From NCBI RefSeq assembly GCF_913774235.1, contig NZ_CAJYDW010000011.1, positions 1-64,000 on the forward strand: 64,000 nucleotides of DNA, given 5' to 3'. Source of the stretch: an uncultured Pseudomonas sp. GTDB lineage: Bacteria > Pseudomonadota > Gammaproteobacteria > Pseudomonadales > Pseudomonadaceae. Shown here in pieces: positions 38,478 through 47,524 of this stretch; within the stretch, counting starts at the first letter, position 1; the number at the start of each line of letters is the position of its first letter. The position numbers and the translations under genes are program-made. Below the pieces are notes generated by a model. The model was given only the letters and a program-made list of their open reading frames with translations, did no database searches and was not told the DNA's origin.

Positions 38478-39767
38478 ATGAATTCCGCTGCCAAAGCCAC
38501 CGACCGCCTGCTTGGTCTTCGCGAACAAGGCGTTCCCCGCGGCATCATCACCGCCCATCCCGTCGTGGTGGCCCGCGCCCAGGGCAGCGAAGTCTGGGAC
38601 GTGGACGGTCGCCGCTACCTCGATTTCGTCGGTGGCATCGGCGTGCTCAATGTCGGTCACAACCACCCGCGGGTGGTGGAGGCCGTGCGCCGTCAGGTCG
38701 GGGAGATCTCCCACGCCAGCTTTCAGGTGATGGCCTACGAGCCCTACCTGGAGCTGGCCAATCGTCTCAACACCCTCATCGGCAACGGCGAAGCCTACAA
38801 GACGCTGCTGCTGACCTCCGGCGCCGAGGCGGTGGAAAATGCCATCAAGATCGCCCGCGCCCATACCAAAAGACCCGGGGTGATCGCCTTCCGCGGCGGC
38901 TTCCATGGCCGTACCCTGCTCGGCGTGACCCTCACCGGCTTCGCCCAGCCCTACAAGCAGAACTTCGGGCCCTTCCCCGGTGACATCTACCACGCGCCCT
39001 ACCCCGATGCCTTCCGCGGGGTGGATACCCAGCAGGCCCTGGCCGGGCTGCGCGAGGTGTTCGCCACCCAGGTCGCACCCGACCAGGTGGCCGCGATTCT
39101 GATCGAACCGGTGCAGGGCGACGGCGGCTTCCGCCCGGCGCCCGTGGAATTCCTCCAGGCGCTGCGCGCCCTCTGCGACCAGCACGGCATCGTGCTCATC
39201 GCCGACGAGATCCAGACCGGCTTCGGCCGCACCGGCAGCCTCTTCGCCTTCCAGCAGACCGGCGTCCAGCCCGACCTGGTGACGGTGGCCAAGAGCCTGG
39301 CCGGTGGCCTGCCGCTCTCCGGGGTGGTCGGTCGCGCCGCCATCATGGACGCCCCCTTGCCCGGCGGCCTCGGCGGCACCTACGGCGGCAACGCCCTCGC
39401 CTGCGCCGCGGCCCTGGCGGTGCTGGACGTCTTCGCCGAAGAAGACCTGGTCGCCCGTGGCGTCGCCCTGGGCGAACAGCTGCGCAGCGGCCTGCTCGAC
39501 CTGCAGCGGCGGCATCCACGCATCGGCGAGGTGCGCGGCCGCGGCTTCATGCTGGCGGTGGAGATGGTCGGCGCCGATGGCCACAGCCCCGACGCTACCC
39601 TCGCCCAGCAGGTCATCGACGGCGCCCGCCAGGCGGGCCTGCTGGTGATCAAGTGCGGGGTCGAACGCAACGTCATCCGCTTCCTGGCGCCGCTGGTGAC
39701 CACCGAGGCACAACTGGCCGAAGCCTTGCACATGTTCGGCCAGGCCCTCGCCCAGGCCGGTGCCTGA
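38478..39767 (+). CDS. gabT: 4-aminobutyrate aminotransferase family (GabT-like, class III)
   Basis: A 429-residue PLP-dependent omega-amino acid transaminase, closely GabT-like: YLDFVGGIGVLNVGHNHPRVV, TSGAEAVENAIKIARAHTKRPGVIAF, PLP-contacting Asp in IADEIQTGFGRTG, and the Schiff-base Lys in VAKSLAGGLPLSGVVGR. It moves the terminal amino group of GABA or a homologue to 2-oxoglutarate, giving the semialdehyde for the preceding dehydrogenase. GGAG precedes the ATG. It is 142 bp after gabD on the same strand, followed by a HAD-like gene and an Lrp regulator. Confidence 0.92.
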   Translation: MNSAAKATDRLLGLREQGVPRGIITAHPVVVARAQGSEVWDVDGRRYLDFVGGIGVLNVGHNHPRVVEAVRRQVGEISHASFQVMAYEPYLELANRLNTLIGNGEAYKTLLLTSGAEAVENAIKIARAHTKRPGVIAFRGGFHGRTLLGVTLTGFAQPYKQNFGPFPGDIYHAPYPDAFRGVDTQQALAGLREVFATQVAPDQVAAILIEPVQGDGGFRPAPVEFLQALRALCDQHGIVLIADEIQTGFGRTGSLFAFQQTGVQPDLVTVAKSLAGGLPLSGVVGRAAIMDAPLPGGLGGTYGGNALACAAALAVLDVFAEEDLVARGVALGEQLRSGLLDLQRRHPRIGEVRGRGFMLAVEMVGADGHSPDATLAQQVIDGARQAGLLVIKCGVERNVIRFLAPLVTTEAQLAEALHMFGQALAQAGA

Positions 39768-39822
39768 GGTCGAACGTAACGCCGCCTGACCTCGGCAGCG
39801 CGGCGCCAAGGGGAAACCGACC

Positions 39823-40512
39823 ATGAGAATCACCCGTTACCAGGCCATAGGCTTTTCCTGCTACGGCACCCTGATCGACCGCGAAGGAGGCATCCTCGAA
39901 GCCCTGCGCCCTCTTGTGGCGCAGGCGGGGCTCAGCACTCATCCCGATTGGCTGCTCGGCAGCTATCACCGCCTGGCCCGCGAACTGCGCCAGGCGAGTC
40001 CGGGCGCCAGCCAGACCAGCCTGCACCTGCGCATCCACCAACGTCTGGCGCAAGAGTTGCAACAGGAAGCCGATCTGGATGCCAGCGTGGCTTTTGGGAA
40101 CGCCACGTCGTGCTGGCCGGTGTTCGAGGATGCACCCGGAGCCCTGCAGTACCTGAGCAAGTTCTATCGGTTGGTGTTGCTGGCCTCGCCCGATGACGGC
40201 GAAGCCACAGCGGTCACGGCGCGCTTACCCGATGTTTTCGCCGCTGTGGTGCCCAACCGGGGTGGCGATCTGCGTCTGGCGCTGGACGACACCCTGGAAG
40301 CGTTGGGCTTGGCCCGTGAGGATCTGCTGCCGGTACGCGGCAGCGAACCGGACGACCCCTGGAACCCCTTGGTGGATTTTCCCCTGTGTACCCTGCGCCG
40401 CGACCGTTCGCGGCCCTGGAATCTTTCGCGGCAGGCCCTGGACGGCACGCGGTGCGAGTACGCGAGTCTCGCCGATCTGGTGCATGCCCACCAGACCGCC
40501 CTGCGTGCCTGA
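39823..40512 (+). CDS. HAD-superfamily (haloacid dehalogenase type II-like) protein lacking the nucleophile
   Basis: A 229-residue protein with a HAD-like layout, but motif I reads IGFSCYGTLID where active relatives have FDCYGTL: the nucleophilic Asp is Ser. Motif III lacks the expected KPxPxxF lysine segment (GGDLRLALDDTLEALGL instead), while a motif II-like LASPDD is present. The intact relative at 61702-62373 shows all motifs, so the difference is clear within the window. The frame is complete, with no stop or frameshift, so it may be a non-catalytic binding or regulatory pseudoenzyme rather than a dead gene. It lies between gabT and the Lrp gene. Confidence 0.85.
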   Translation: MRITRYQAIGFSCYGTLIDREGGILEALRPLVAQAGLSTHPDWLLGSYHRLARELRQASPGASQTSLHLRIHQRLAQELQQEADLDASVAFGNATSCWPVFEDAPGALQYLSKFYRLVLLASPDDGEATAVTARLPDVFAAVVPNRGGDLRLALDDTLEALGLAREDLLPVRGSEPDDPWNPLVDFPLCTLRRDRSRPWNLSRQALDGTRCEYASLADLVHAHQTALRA

Positions 40513-40542
40513 GCCTGCCGTTCACGACTGCGAGGAATGACG

Positions 40543-41034
40543 ATGGACGCCGCAACGAAACTGGACCGCATCGACATCAACATCCTGGTGCAACTGCAGA
40601 AGGACGGGCGGATGACCAACGTCAGCCTGGCCGAAGCCGTGGGTCTCTCCCCCAGCCCCTGCCTGCAGCGGGTCAAGCGCCTGGAGGCGGCCGGCTACAT
40701 CAGCGGCTATGAGGCCCACGTCAACCTCGCCAAGATCGCCAACTCGGTGACGGTCTTCACCGAAGTCACCCTCTCCGACCACAAGCGCGCCGACTTCGTG
40801 AAGTTCGAATCCTTCATCCGCGGCGTCGACGAGATCCTCGAATGCCACCTGATCAGCGGCGGCTACGACTACCTGCTGCGCTTCATGTGCAGCAGCATCG
40901 GCCACTACCAGGAACTGATGGAATCCATCCTCGATCGCAACGTCGGCATCGAGAAGTACTTCAGCTACATCGTCATAAAATCGCCCGTGGTCAAGAATGC
41001 CCTGCCGCTGCGTAGTCTGATCAAGGCGGGCTGA
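40543..41034 (+). CDS. Lrp/AsnC family transcriptional regulator
   Basis: A 163-residue feast/famine regulator: N-terminal helix-turn-helix (LDRIDINILVQLQKDGRMTNVSLAEAVGLSPSPCLQRVKRLEAAGYI) and C-terminal RAM ligand-binding domain (DEILECHLISGGYDYLLRFMCSSIGHYQELME). I start at 40543 because GAGGA has good spacing to it; the earlier ATG at 40537 is too close to that site. Such proteins respond to amino acids, and it probably adjusts the gabD-gabT-HAD unit upstream or the cupin/dehydrogenase genes downstream. Confidence 0.93.
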   Translation: MDAATKLDRIDINILVQLQKDGRMTNVSLAEAVGLSPSPCLQRVKRLEAAGYISGYEAHVNLAKIANSVTVFTEVTLSDHKRADFVKFESFIRGVDEILECHLISGGYDYLLRFMCSSIGHYQELMESILDRNVGIEKYFSYIVIKSPVVKNALPLRSLIKAG

Positions 41035-41333
41035 CCACCACGCGGCGGTCCTGCCAACATCAGAATTGTTCAACAGGGAGGGCAACCGCATCGGGTTACG
41101 CTTTTATGCTGGTTAACGTAGTTTTCTAGCAGGTGACGTTCTTGTTCTTGCTGTAGTCTTGAATTTCGCCGTACCCGTGGTCATTCGCTCACTACAGCGG
41201 TGAACATGCGGCTGCCGCTAATACTGATATCATGCGGTGAGGGTGCTGTGTCCGATATTACAGGAAAGGGGCTTTCGGCACTACCACACCTCCAGCCAGA
41301 ATATGGCAGACAGTAGATTAACCGAACCATCCT
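41035..41333. other. Intergenic stretch at the left border of the AT-rich islet
   Basis: No convincing gene. Base composition falls from the window norm to clearly AT-richer towards 41334. A plus-strand open frame from 41237 has no ribosome-binding site and lies antisense to the orphan gene. Confidence 0.5.
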
Positions 41334-41807
41334 TCAAAGTTGAAAGCTCCTACTTTCTTCTTTCAGGGCCAGCAATTCACTTGACAATAAGGCATGAGGA
41401 ATTTTGCCATAGAAGTCAATTTCATCGCCTAGACTTACTATTGAAAAGCAACATCCAATTTCAAGACCAAAAAACACCCCGACATCGATCTCGTCACGCA
41501 AAGACCTTATCTCTGAAAAGTAGATTATCCTTTTACCCAAGCATTGGGAAAACACGCTATTCTTACTTAAGTCGAGTAACTTTTCCTCGCCGTACTCTCC
41601 CAGGTCCTTTTCCTTTGGGAGTCCTGTTAGAATACGAACGGTAGAACCCACTGGCCCCGTGCGAAAGGTAAAAAACTTACCGCCATCGAGTTCTAGGCAC
41701 ACTTCTTGAGGGGAGCCATTTATTTCATTCTCATAGATATGAAAAAGCCCGTAAGCGCCCGTCAAGCGAGAAGAGCGAAAACAGTTATAAAGAACATCCT
41801 CAGCCAT
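41334..41807 (-). CDS. Orphan hypothetical protein in an AT-rich islet
   Basis: A 157-residue protein starting MAEDVLYNCF at 41807, where GGAGG stands 8 bases upstream. The frame is open to 41954, which would add a hydrophobic N-terminal segment, but the ribosome-binding site supports the shorter form. I recognise no domain. The protein is Cys-, Glu- and aromatic-rich (GLFHIYENEINGS, VCLELDGGKFFTF) with a soluble alpha/beta look. Codon usage is far more AT-rich than all neighbours, a sign of recent transfer. It might be an immunity-type or phage-derived protein. Bases 41808-42072 hold no complete gene; a short minus-strand open stretch ending at 41976 (CSIGYPSVRKILSEVGKE...) looks like the 3' end of a lost gene. 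Confidence 0.65.
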   Translation of the reverse strand: MAEDVLYNCFRSSRLTGAYGLFHIYENEINGSPQEVCLELDGGKFFTFRTGPVGSTVRILTGLPKEKDLGEYGEEKLLDLSKNSVFSQCLGKRIIYFSEIRSLRDEIDVGVFFGLEIGCCFSIVSLGDEIDFYGKIPHALLSSELLALKEESRSFQL

Positions 41808-42072
41808 GCCACAGCCCTCCGTTATAAAATAGAGTTTCTTGATCAAAAGCCAAACACCAACAAGAACGTTGAAGCTTAGCCAATAGCCAAGTAGACAAAG
41901 ACAGACACCCTCCCAAATCCCATCTAGCGACGAATACCATCCATCAAAACACACCCCCTCTATCAGCGGACATATTCAAGCATCTCCATCAAACTTTTCA
42001 ACACACTCTTTACCGACCTCGGAAAGGATTTTCCTAACCGATGGATAGCCGATTGAGCATTTTTTTCTGAAG

Positions 42073-42786
42073 CTAACTCAGGATGCAATACAGCTTGCGC
42101 ACCGTCTCCCGGCTATCCCAGGCCATGGCGGTTTCCGCCGGCACCAGCACTGCCTCACCCGCCCTGACATGACAGGGCGCCTCGCCCGCGACCACCAGGC
42201 TCACCGAACCGGCATAGAGCAGCATCAGCTCGCAGTGGGTATTGCTCACGGCCTTGCGCGTGTATGCCGTGCACTCCCACATGCCTACCCGCAGGGCCCC
42301 GCCGCCGCTTTCGAACAGGTCACAGCCGGTGGCGGTGGGCTCGGGACTAAGCAGCACGCTGGGCGCCGGCGGCGGCGAGGGTTCGCGCGGGGCCGCCGGG
42401 TCCAGCAGCACGGGGGCCTGGGGCATGGGGCCTTCGCTGGCGCGACCGGGAAAGGCCATGAACAGCCGCCGCAACTCGCCTGCATGGCGCCAACGGCAAT
42501 TCAGACCGCGCGGCAAGACGAAGGCATCGCCGGCCTTGAGGTAAAGGGCATTCCCCTCCCATTCCAGCTGCAACTCGCCGGCTTCGATAATGCTGACCTC
42601 CACCCAGGGGTAGTCGTCCAGCTGGCAGTCGGCGGAATGAGCGACGGCGCTGCCCATCACATAGCCCAGGCGGCCATCGTGCAGGTGCAGTTCCCGGCCG
42701 GCGGCCAGGGGATCATCGTGCAGGGGCTGGAGCGCGCGGGGCAGTTGGCGGTCACCGGGCGGCTGGCAGTAGTGCAGCAGGGGCAT
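42073..42786 (-). CDS. Bicupin domain protein
   Basis: A 237-residue protein with two cupin halves: the first around DYPWVEVSIIEAGELQLEWEGNALYLKAGDAFVLPRGLNCRWRH (about 60-105), the second around NTHCELMLLYAGSVSLVVAGEAPCHVRAGEAVLVPAETAMAWDS (about 180-230). A Pro-rich linker (EPSPPPAP) separates them. No DNA-binding helix-turn-helix is evident. The EutQ/DUF861-like halves suggest small-molecule binding or isomerase/sensor activity. It is divergent from the hydroxyacid dehydrogenase gene at 43018, with a 231-bp region containing an inverted repeat. Confidence 0.82.
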   Translation of the reverse strand: MPLLHYCQPPGDRQLPRALQPLHDDPLAAGRELHLHDGRLGYVMGSAVAHSADCQLDDYPWVEVSIIEAGELQLEWEGNALYLKAGDAFVLPRGLNCRWRHAGELRRLFMAFPGRASEGPMPQAPVLLDPAAPREPSPPPAPSVLLSPEPTATGCDLFESGGGALRVGMWECTAYTRKAVSNTHCELMLLYAGSVSLVVAGEAPCHVRAGEAVLVPAETAMAWDSRETVRKLYCILS

Positions 42787-42908
42787 GGCGGTTCCTCACG
42801 TCGAGAGGCGCGGCAGGTGTGCCGCGGACCCGGCCAGTATCGACTTCCAGGGCGCCCGGGTTATGGCGTTTGTACCCCCCGCCAGCACAGAAGCTGCCGT
42901 TTTTCCGA

Positions 42909-42933
42909 GGTGCGGCGCAGTATCCACCGCACC
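42909..42933. promoter_or_regulatory. Inverted repeat in the cupin/dehydrogenase divergent region
   Basis: GGTGCGG and CCGCACC are separated by 11 bases, roughly midway between the two divergent start codons (42786 and 43018). The half-site spacing of one to two helical turns suits a dimeric repressor or activator. Confidence 0.45.
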
Positions 42934-43017
42934 ACCGATCATGGCGGCGGTGCCTGGGATTTCGGGACAAACTACCGCCCCGTTGCGTCATCCTTGGGCT
43001 TTGCCGGAGATCTCCCC

Positions 43018-43944
43018 ATGACGCTGCTCTACAAGGCCGATCCCGCACGCGGCCAGGCCTGGCGACGCCTGTTCCAGGAACGCGCACCCGATATCGAATT
43101 TCGCCAATGGCCGGACGTGGGCAAACCGGAAGAGATCCGCTACCTGGCCTGTTGGCAGCCGCCGGAAGACCTGGCCCACCGCTTTCCCAACCTTGAGGTG
43201 CTGTTCGCCACCTCGGCCGGCGTCGATCAGTTCGACCTGACCCTGCTGCCCCCGGCGCTACCCATGGTGCGGATGCTGGATCCCGGCATCGTCGCCGGCA
43301 TGGTGGAATACGCGACGCTCATGGTCCTGGCGCTGCACCGCCAGTTGCCGCGCTATCTCGACCAGCAGGCCGCGGGGCGTTGGCAGGAACATGCCCTGGT
43401 GAGGGCGGAGAACAGGCGCGTGGGCGTGCTCGGTCTCGGTCAGATCGGCCAGGCAGTGCTGGAGCGGCTCGCCACCTTCGGCTTCAAGCTTTCGGGCTGG
43501 TCGCGCTCGCCCCATGAGCTACCCGGCGTACGCTGCCATGCCGGCGCCGAGCAGTTGCCGGCGTTCCTGGCCGATTGCGAGATCCTCCTCTGCCTGCTGC
43601 CCCTGACCGGGGAAACCCGTGGCCTCCTCGACGCCCGCCTGTTCGCCGCCCTGCCCCGCGGTGCCAGCCTGATCAACCTGGGTCGCGGCGCCCAGCTGGT
43701 GGAAGCCGATCTGCTGGCGGCGCTGGACAGCGGTCAACTGAATCAAGCGGTGCTGGATGTGGTGGAGCCGGAGCCGCCAGTGGCTAACCATCCCTTCTGG
43801 CAGCACCCGCAGATCTGGCTGACGCCCCACGTGGGTGCCATGACTGTGCCGGAGACGGCTTTCACGGTCTTGCTGGAGAACATCCGGCGCCATCAACGCG
43901 GCGAGTCGATGTTGGGTTTGGTGGATCGGCAGCGGGGATACTAA
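43018..43944 (+). CDS. D-2-hydroxyacid dehydrogenase (glyoxylate/hydroxypyruvate reductase, GhrA-like)
   Basis: A 308-residue NAD(P)H-dependent reductase. The dinucleotide motif GLGQIGQAVLERL (near residue 141), the NLGRGAQLVEADLLAALDSGQL segment with the substrate Arg, and the C-terminal catalytic His in LTPHVGAMT are all visible. It interconverts glyoxylate or hydroxypyruvate and the 2-hydroxyacid. I start at 43018, with GGAG 8 bases upstream, although the frame is open to 42169 across the cupin gene. It may recycle 2-oxoacids produced by neighbouring amino-acid modules (inference). Confidence 0.92.
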   Translation: MTLLYKADPARGQAWRRLFQERAPDIEFRQWPDVGKPEEIRYLACWQPPEDLAHRFPNLEVLFATSAGVDQFDLTLLPPALPMVRMLDPGIVAGMVEYATLMVLALHRQLPRYLDQQAAGRWQEHALVRAENRRVGVLGLGQIGQAVLERLATFGFKLSGWSRSPHELPGVRCHAGAEQLPAFLADCEILLCLLPLTGETRGLLDARLFAALPRGASLINLGRGAQLVEADLLAALDSGQLNQAVLDVVEPEPPVANHPFWQHPQIWLTPHVGAMTVPETAFTVLLENIRRHQRGESMLGLVDRQRGY

Positions 43945-44040
43945 GCGGCAGCCATGTACAGACGTTAAGGCCAGCCCTCCCGCTCGATTGACTGTCCAGG
44001 CGTCCGCCTCATGGCAACTCCACCTTGCACCACTCCACCG

Positions 44041-45420
44041 TCAGGTACGGAGGTCCCTTGCTCCTGTGAATGTCAGGAGGAACGTGTTTCGACCCTCCGC
44101 TGACGTGCAGGAGATAGTGCCCCCCTGAGCTTGCATCAAGGCCCGAGCAATCGCCAAGCCCAAGCCCGCATTGCCTTCACCCTCGCGGCGCGCAGGGTCC
44201 ACCCGATAGAACCGGTCGAAGATCCTCGTCAGGTGCTCCGGGAGAATCCCCGGGCCGGGATTTTCTACCCGAAGCTCAACGCGGCTACCTAGATCCTGGA
44301 TGTTGACCTCAATCGTCTCCCCGGACGGCGTATACCTCAGGGCATTGGATAGCAGATTCGACACGACCCGGTCGATCATCACGCTATCCGCGAAAATCAA
44401 CGCGCTTCCCGATGTCTTGAGCTGGATACCCTTGTCCTCGGCCAGCAGCTCGTAATACCCGAACAACTTGCTAATGACCCTACCCAGGTCTAGCTCGACC
44501 GGCTCGGGCACGATGAGCCCGTTGTCGGATTTGGCCAGGAACAGCAGGCCGTCGATGATTCCAGATAGACGATTGAGCTCTTCCAAGTTGGAAGTCAGGT
44601 TCTCCTCGTACACCTCCGAGTCCCGCTTCTTGGCCAGGATCACTTCGGTGTGGGTCCGCAGATTGCTGATCGGGGTGCGAAGCTCGTGCGCGATGTCTGC
44701 GGAGAAATTCGATAGACGCATGAACGAATCGTCCAGGCGACCGAGCATGGAATTGAATGCCGTGATGAGTTCGCGCAACTCGTCGGGCACGGGCTCGAGA
44801 GGAATACGCTCCTTCAGTGAGCCCGCGGACATCGAGGCGGCTGCCTGGGTCAGTTTTGCTAGCGGACGCAGCCCACTCTTGGCGACCAGCCACCCGAGCG
44901 CGGCACTCAGCACAGTACTGGCTATCAGAACGCCCCAGAACCAGCGCTCGAGCAGGGCGAAAAAGTGCATATGCGTGGTCACGTCCAAGACCAGCCATGT
45001 GGTCAGCGGAGGGCGGATTGCTGACGCTGCGACTGATGCCTTCATAGCCCTGAACAGGTGCCCGTCGCTTTCCCACTCCCACACGCCAGCGTGTTCGGTA
45101 GCCCGGGCCAGAGACGGTGCCGATGACTGAGGAGGCTGGGCGAAAAAGAGGTTGCCGTCAGGCTCCAGAAACACCGCGCTGAGATCTGGATGTGCTGCTA
45201 ACAGCGTATGCCAACGAGCCTTCAGTTGGTCCGGACTCACTGCGGGCTCCTGGGCGATCTGGGTGATCGCTTCCAGCTTTTCTTCCAGTGCCTGGGCATC
45301 CAGCGCACGAAAGTGGTGGCGACTCAGCTGGTTGAAAGCGATGCCCACAATGAGGAGGACAGCGACGACCGCGACCACGAACATGAGGCTCAGGCGAAAG
45401 GTAAGTGAACCCGGCTTCAT
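44041..45420 (-). CDS. copS: Heavy-metal sensor histidine kinase
   Basis: A 459-residue membrane sensor kinase of the CusS/CopS type. TM1 is near residues 9-28 ([20 protein letters not shown]), followed by a periplasmic sensor of about 130 residues, TM2 near 165-185, HAMP, and H-box [14 protein letters not shown] (about 245). ATP-binding N-box ([13 protein letters not shown]) and G-box ([10 protein letters not shown]) follow. It should sense periplasmic copper and phosphorylate CopR. Its start overlaps the copR stop by four bases. It is the last gene of the cop operon. Confidence 0.92.
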   Translation of the reverse strand: MKPGSLTFRLSLMFVVAVVAVLLIVGIAFNQLSRHHFRALDAQALEEKLEAITQIAQEPAVSPDQLKARWHTLLAAHPDLSAVFLEPDGNLFFAQPPQSSAPSLARATEHAGVWEWESDGHLFRAMKASVAASAIRPPLTTWLVLDVTTHMHFFALLERWFWGVLIASTVLSAALGWLVAKSGLRPLAKLTQAAASMSAGSLKERIPLEPVPDELRELITAFNSMLGRLDDSFMRLSNFSADIAHELRTPISNLRTHTEVILAKKRDSEVYEENLTSNLEELNRLSGIIDGLLFLAKSDNGLIVPEPVELDLGRVISKLFGYYELLAEDKGIQLKTSGSALIFADSVMIDRVVSNLLSNALRYTPSGETIEVNIQDLGSRVELRVENPGPGILPEHLTRIFDRFYRVDPARREGEGNAGLGLAIARALMQAQGGTISCTSAEGRNTFLLTFTGARDLRT

Positions 45421-46103
45421 CCTTCGTCCTGTACGTCTAGCCTGTAGCCCATTCCACGGCAGGTATGGAGTAGTTTCGTCTCGAAGTCATCGTCGATCTT
45501 GGCCCGCAACCGCCGGATCGCTACCTCAATGACATTGGTGTCGCTATCGAAGTGCATGTCCCAGACCTGGGCGGCTATAAGGGATTTGGAAAGTACCTCC
45601 CCGCGCCGGCGCATCAGCAGCTCCAGCAAGGCAAACTCCTTGGTCGTAAGGTCGATTCGTTTACCTCCTCGCGTGACGCGGCGTGTGAGCAGATCGACCT
45701 GCAGGTCTCCGATCTGCAGGCTTGTCTGAACTGGCAGGCTGCCGCTTCTGCGCCTTAGCAGCGTTCGAATTCGCGCGAGCAGCTCTGAAAAGGCGAACGG
45801 CTTGACCAGGTAGTCGTCAGCGCCCAGCTCCAACCCTTTGACTCGGTCATCTACCCCGTCTCGTGCCGTCAGAAACAGCACCGGCACGGAGAGACCCGCA
45901 GCACGCAGGCGCCTGACGACCTCCCAGCCATCGAGGCCCGGCATCATCACGTCGAGGATCAACAGGTCATAGGTTTCGGCCTGCACCTGATCGAGGGCAT
46001 CCGCTCCGGTGACCACGCGATCCACCGTGAAGCCAGCCTCTCGGAGACCCTGCTGTAGATAGATGCCGGTCTTGGGTTCGTCTTCGGCTACCAGCAGCTT
46101 CAT
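45417..46103 (-). CDS. copR: OmpR-family response regulator, copper-responsive
   Basis: A 228-residue regulator. The receiver domain has [14 protein letters not shown] (phosphorylatable Asp near 51) and [12 protein letters not shown], and is joined to a winged-helix OmpR-type DNA-binding domain ([53 protein letters not shown]). With CopS it forms a two-component system. A TTACA-N4-TGTAA cop box upstream of copA is its expected target, so the operon is likely autoregulated. Confidence 0.94.
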   Translation of the reverse strand: MKLLVAEDEPKTGIYLQQGLREAGFTVDRVVTGADALDQVQAETYDLLILDVMMPGLDGWEVVRRLRAAGLSVPVLFLTARDGVDDRVKGLELGADDYLVKPFAFSELLARIRTLLRRRSGSLPVQTSLQIGDLQVDLLTRRVTRGGKRIDLTTKEFALLELLMRRRGEVLSKSLIAAQVWDMHFDSDTNVIEVAIRRLRAKIDDDFETKLLHTCRGMGYRLDVQDEG

Positions 46104-46158
46104 GCTCCATCCTCAGCGACCCGATCTTTTCGGAACGACACTACGGGACCAGGCGGCT

Positions 46159-47091
46159 TCACATTCCCGCTTCCATCTCAGGAGATAGCGTACCGAGCCA
46201 GGCAATCAGTCCTAGCACCAAAATGGCGGAGCCGAGCTCCAGAGCCATGCTGAAGCGGATAGACCGTGCCGCACGCGGGTAATCGCCCTGATGGACTGCT
46301 TGCTCCAATGCCGGGCTCAAGAGAAAGCGGTTGGCCGAAGCCAGCCCGATCATCACGGCGAAAAGGCCCAGCTTACCCAGCAGCAGCAGGCCATAGGTGC
46401 TTTGCGCCAGCCCTCTGATTTGGGGTCCGACGATGAGCAGATAGTTCATCACACCCGTGAAGACGATCAGCATCACGATCACCGCGCCGGCTCGCTCGAA
46501 GCCGCTAAGCGTGCGCAACAGGATCTGGACTGACGCCCGTGTTTTCATTTTGCCGGGCCACAGCAATAGGGCAAAAGCCACGAGCGCGCCGAACCAGCCA
46601 CTGGAGGCCCACAGGTGGAGAATGTCAGCGCTAAAGTGCCAAAAGCGTCGAGAGCCTTCGTCCATGGCGCCGTGCCCGGCCCACGCCAGCGTAGCCAACG
46701 CCACGCCTGCCAGTAGCGAAACCACGAGCAGGCTCGCCATTGGCCAACGAGGGTTGAAGGCAATGGCCACAGCAGCGGCCACGAGGGCGGCCATACGGAT
46801 AAGCCAGGCGGTGCCTAGCTCCGTCTCGGCGATCATCATCTCGACATGCGGCATGGCCTCGCCCCATTCAGCCACCCCACTCATAGCCTTGGCCATTTGC
46901 ACCATGGACACGACCGAGAGCAAGAGTCCCGCCACCGCGGTTGTCGCCAGCAGAGGCAAGAAGGGCAACACCATGCCCGAACGGCGCTCAAGGCCACGCA
47001 AACTATAGAGACCGAAGAGCGCCAGCCCGAACAGCATCATCAAATCGACATACAACGCGAAGCGAAGTCCGATGCTGAACGGATCTTCCAT
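46159..47091 (-). CDS. copD: Copper resistance protein CopD (inner membrane)
   Basis: A 310-residue multispanning membrane protein with about eight hydrophobic segments (for example [53 protein letters not shown]). His residues in the loops ([28 protein letters not shown]) fit the CopD family. It is thought to take up copper across the inner membrane with CopC. It begins 2 bases after the copC stop. Confidence 0.93.
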   Translation of the reverse strand: MEDPFSIGLRFALYVDLMMLFGLALFGLYSLRGLERRSGMVLPFLPLLATTAVAGLLLSVVSMVQMAKAMSGVAEWGEAMPHVEMMIAETELGTAWLIRMAALVAAAVAIAFNPRWPMASLLVVSLLAGVALATLAWAGHGAMDEGSRRFWHFSADILHLWASSGWFGALVAFALLLWPGKMKTRASVQILLRTLSGFERAGAVIVMLIVFTGVMNYLLIVGPQIRGLAQSTYGLLLLGKLGLFAVMIGLASANRFLLSPALEQAVHQGDYPRAARSIRFSMALELGSAILVLGLIAWLGTLSPEMEAGM

Positions 47092-47093
47092 AT

Positions 47094-47471
47094 TTACCTG
47101 ACCTTGAACGTCACGCTACCGGTGATGGGGTGGGTATCTGACGACACTGCCCGCCAATCGACCTTGTAGGTGCCGGCCGTCAAAGACGATGTAGGTGCGA
47201 TGACCATGGTCTTGGGATCAGCGCCCCCCGAAACAGCCGCCTTGACCGCCATTGGCGGGTGCTCCATACCAGGCATCGCCGTCATGACCAGTTTCGCGCC
47301 GGAAAACTGAGTGACCAGCTTTTCCGAAAAGTGCAGCTCGATCCTTGCCGGCGCAGCCCCCTCACTTCCTTCGGCAGGCGTCGAAGACACCAGCTTGGGA
47401 TGGGCTTGAGCCAGGGCGCTAAGCAACATCCCTGCGGCAAAGCACGTGACGAAAGGCGCGCGATTGAACAT
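47094..47471 (-). CDS. copC: Copper-binding periplasmic protein CopC
   Basis: A 125-residue precursor with a signal peptide ([23 protein letters not shown]) and mature N-terminus [13 protein letters not shown], where the first His is the Cu(II) ligand of CopC proteins. The Met-containing stretch ([14 protein letters not shown]) and the C-terminal DTHPITG supply further ligands. I start at MFNRAPF (47471); the frame is open to 47534. It delivers copper to CopD. Confidence 0.94.
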   Translation of the reverse strand: MFNRAPFVTCFAAGMLLSALAQAHPKLVSSTPAEGSEGAAPARIELHFSEKLVTQFSGAKLVMTAMPGMEHPPMAVKAAVSGGADPKTMVIAPTSSLTAGTYKVDWRAVSSDTHPITGSVTFKVR

Positions 47472-47524
47472 GCGAACTCCTGCAGCCCGAGGGGCGTCGG
47501 TGGGGAATGAGATTTGGTGTCTGG

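Noticed and set aside
38304-39833. Minus-strand open frame of 509 codons opposite gabT
   Set aside because: Shadow of the aminotransferase gene; no recognisable domain or ribosome-binding site.
41237-41644. Plus-strand open frame within the AT-rich islet
   Set aside because: No ribosome-binding site and it lies antisense to the better-supported minus-strand orphan gene.
41808-41954. N-terminal extension of the orphan protein with a hydrophobic segment
   Set aside because: A strong GGAGG site supports the start at 41807; the extension lacks a good initiation site.
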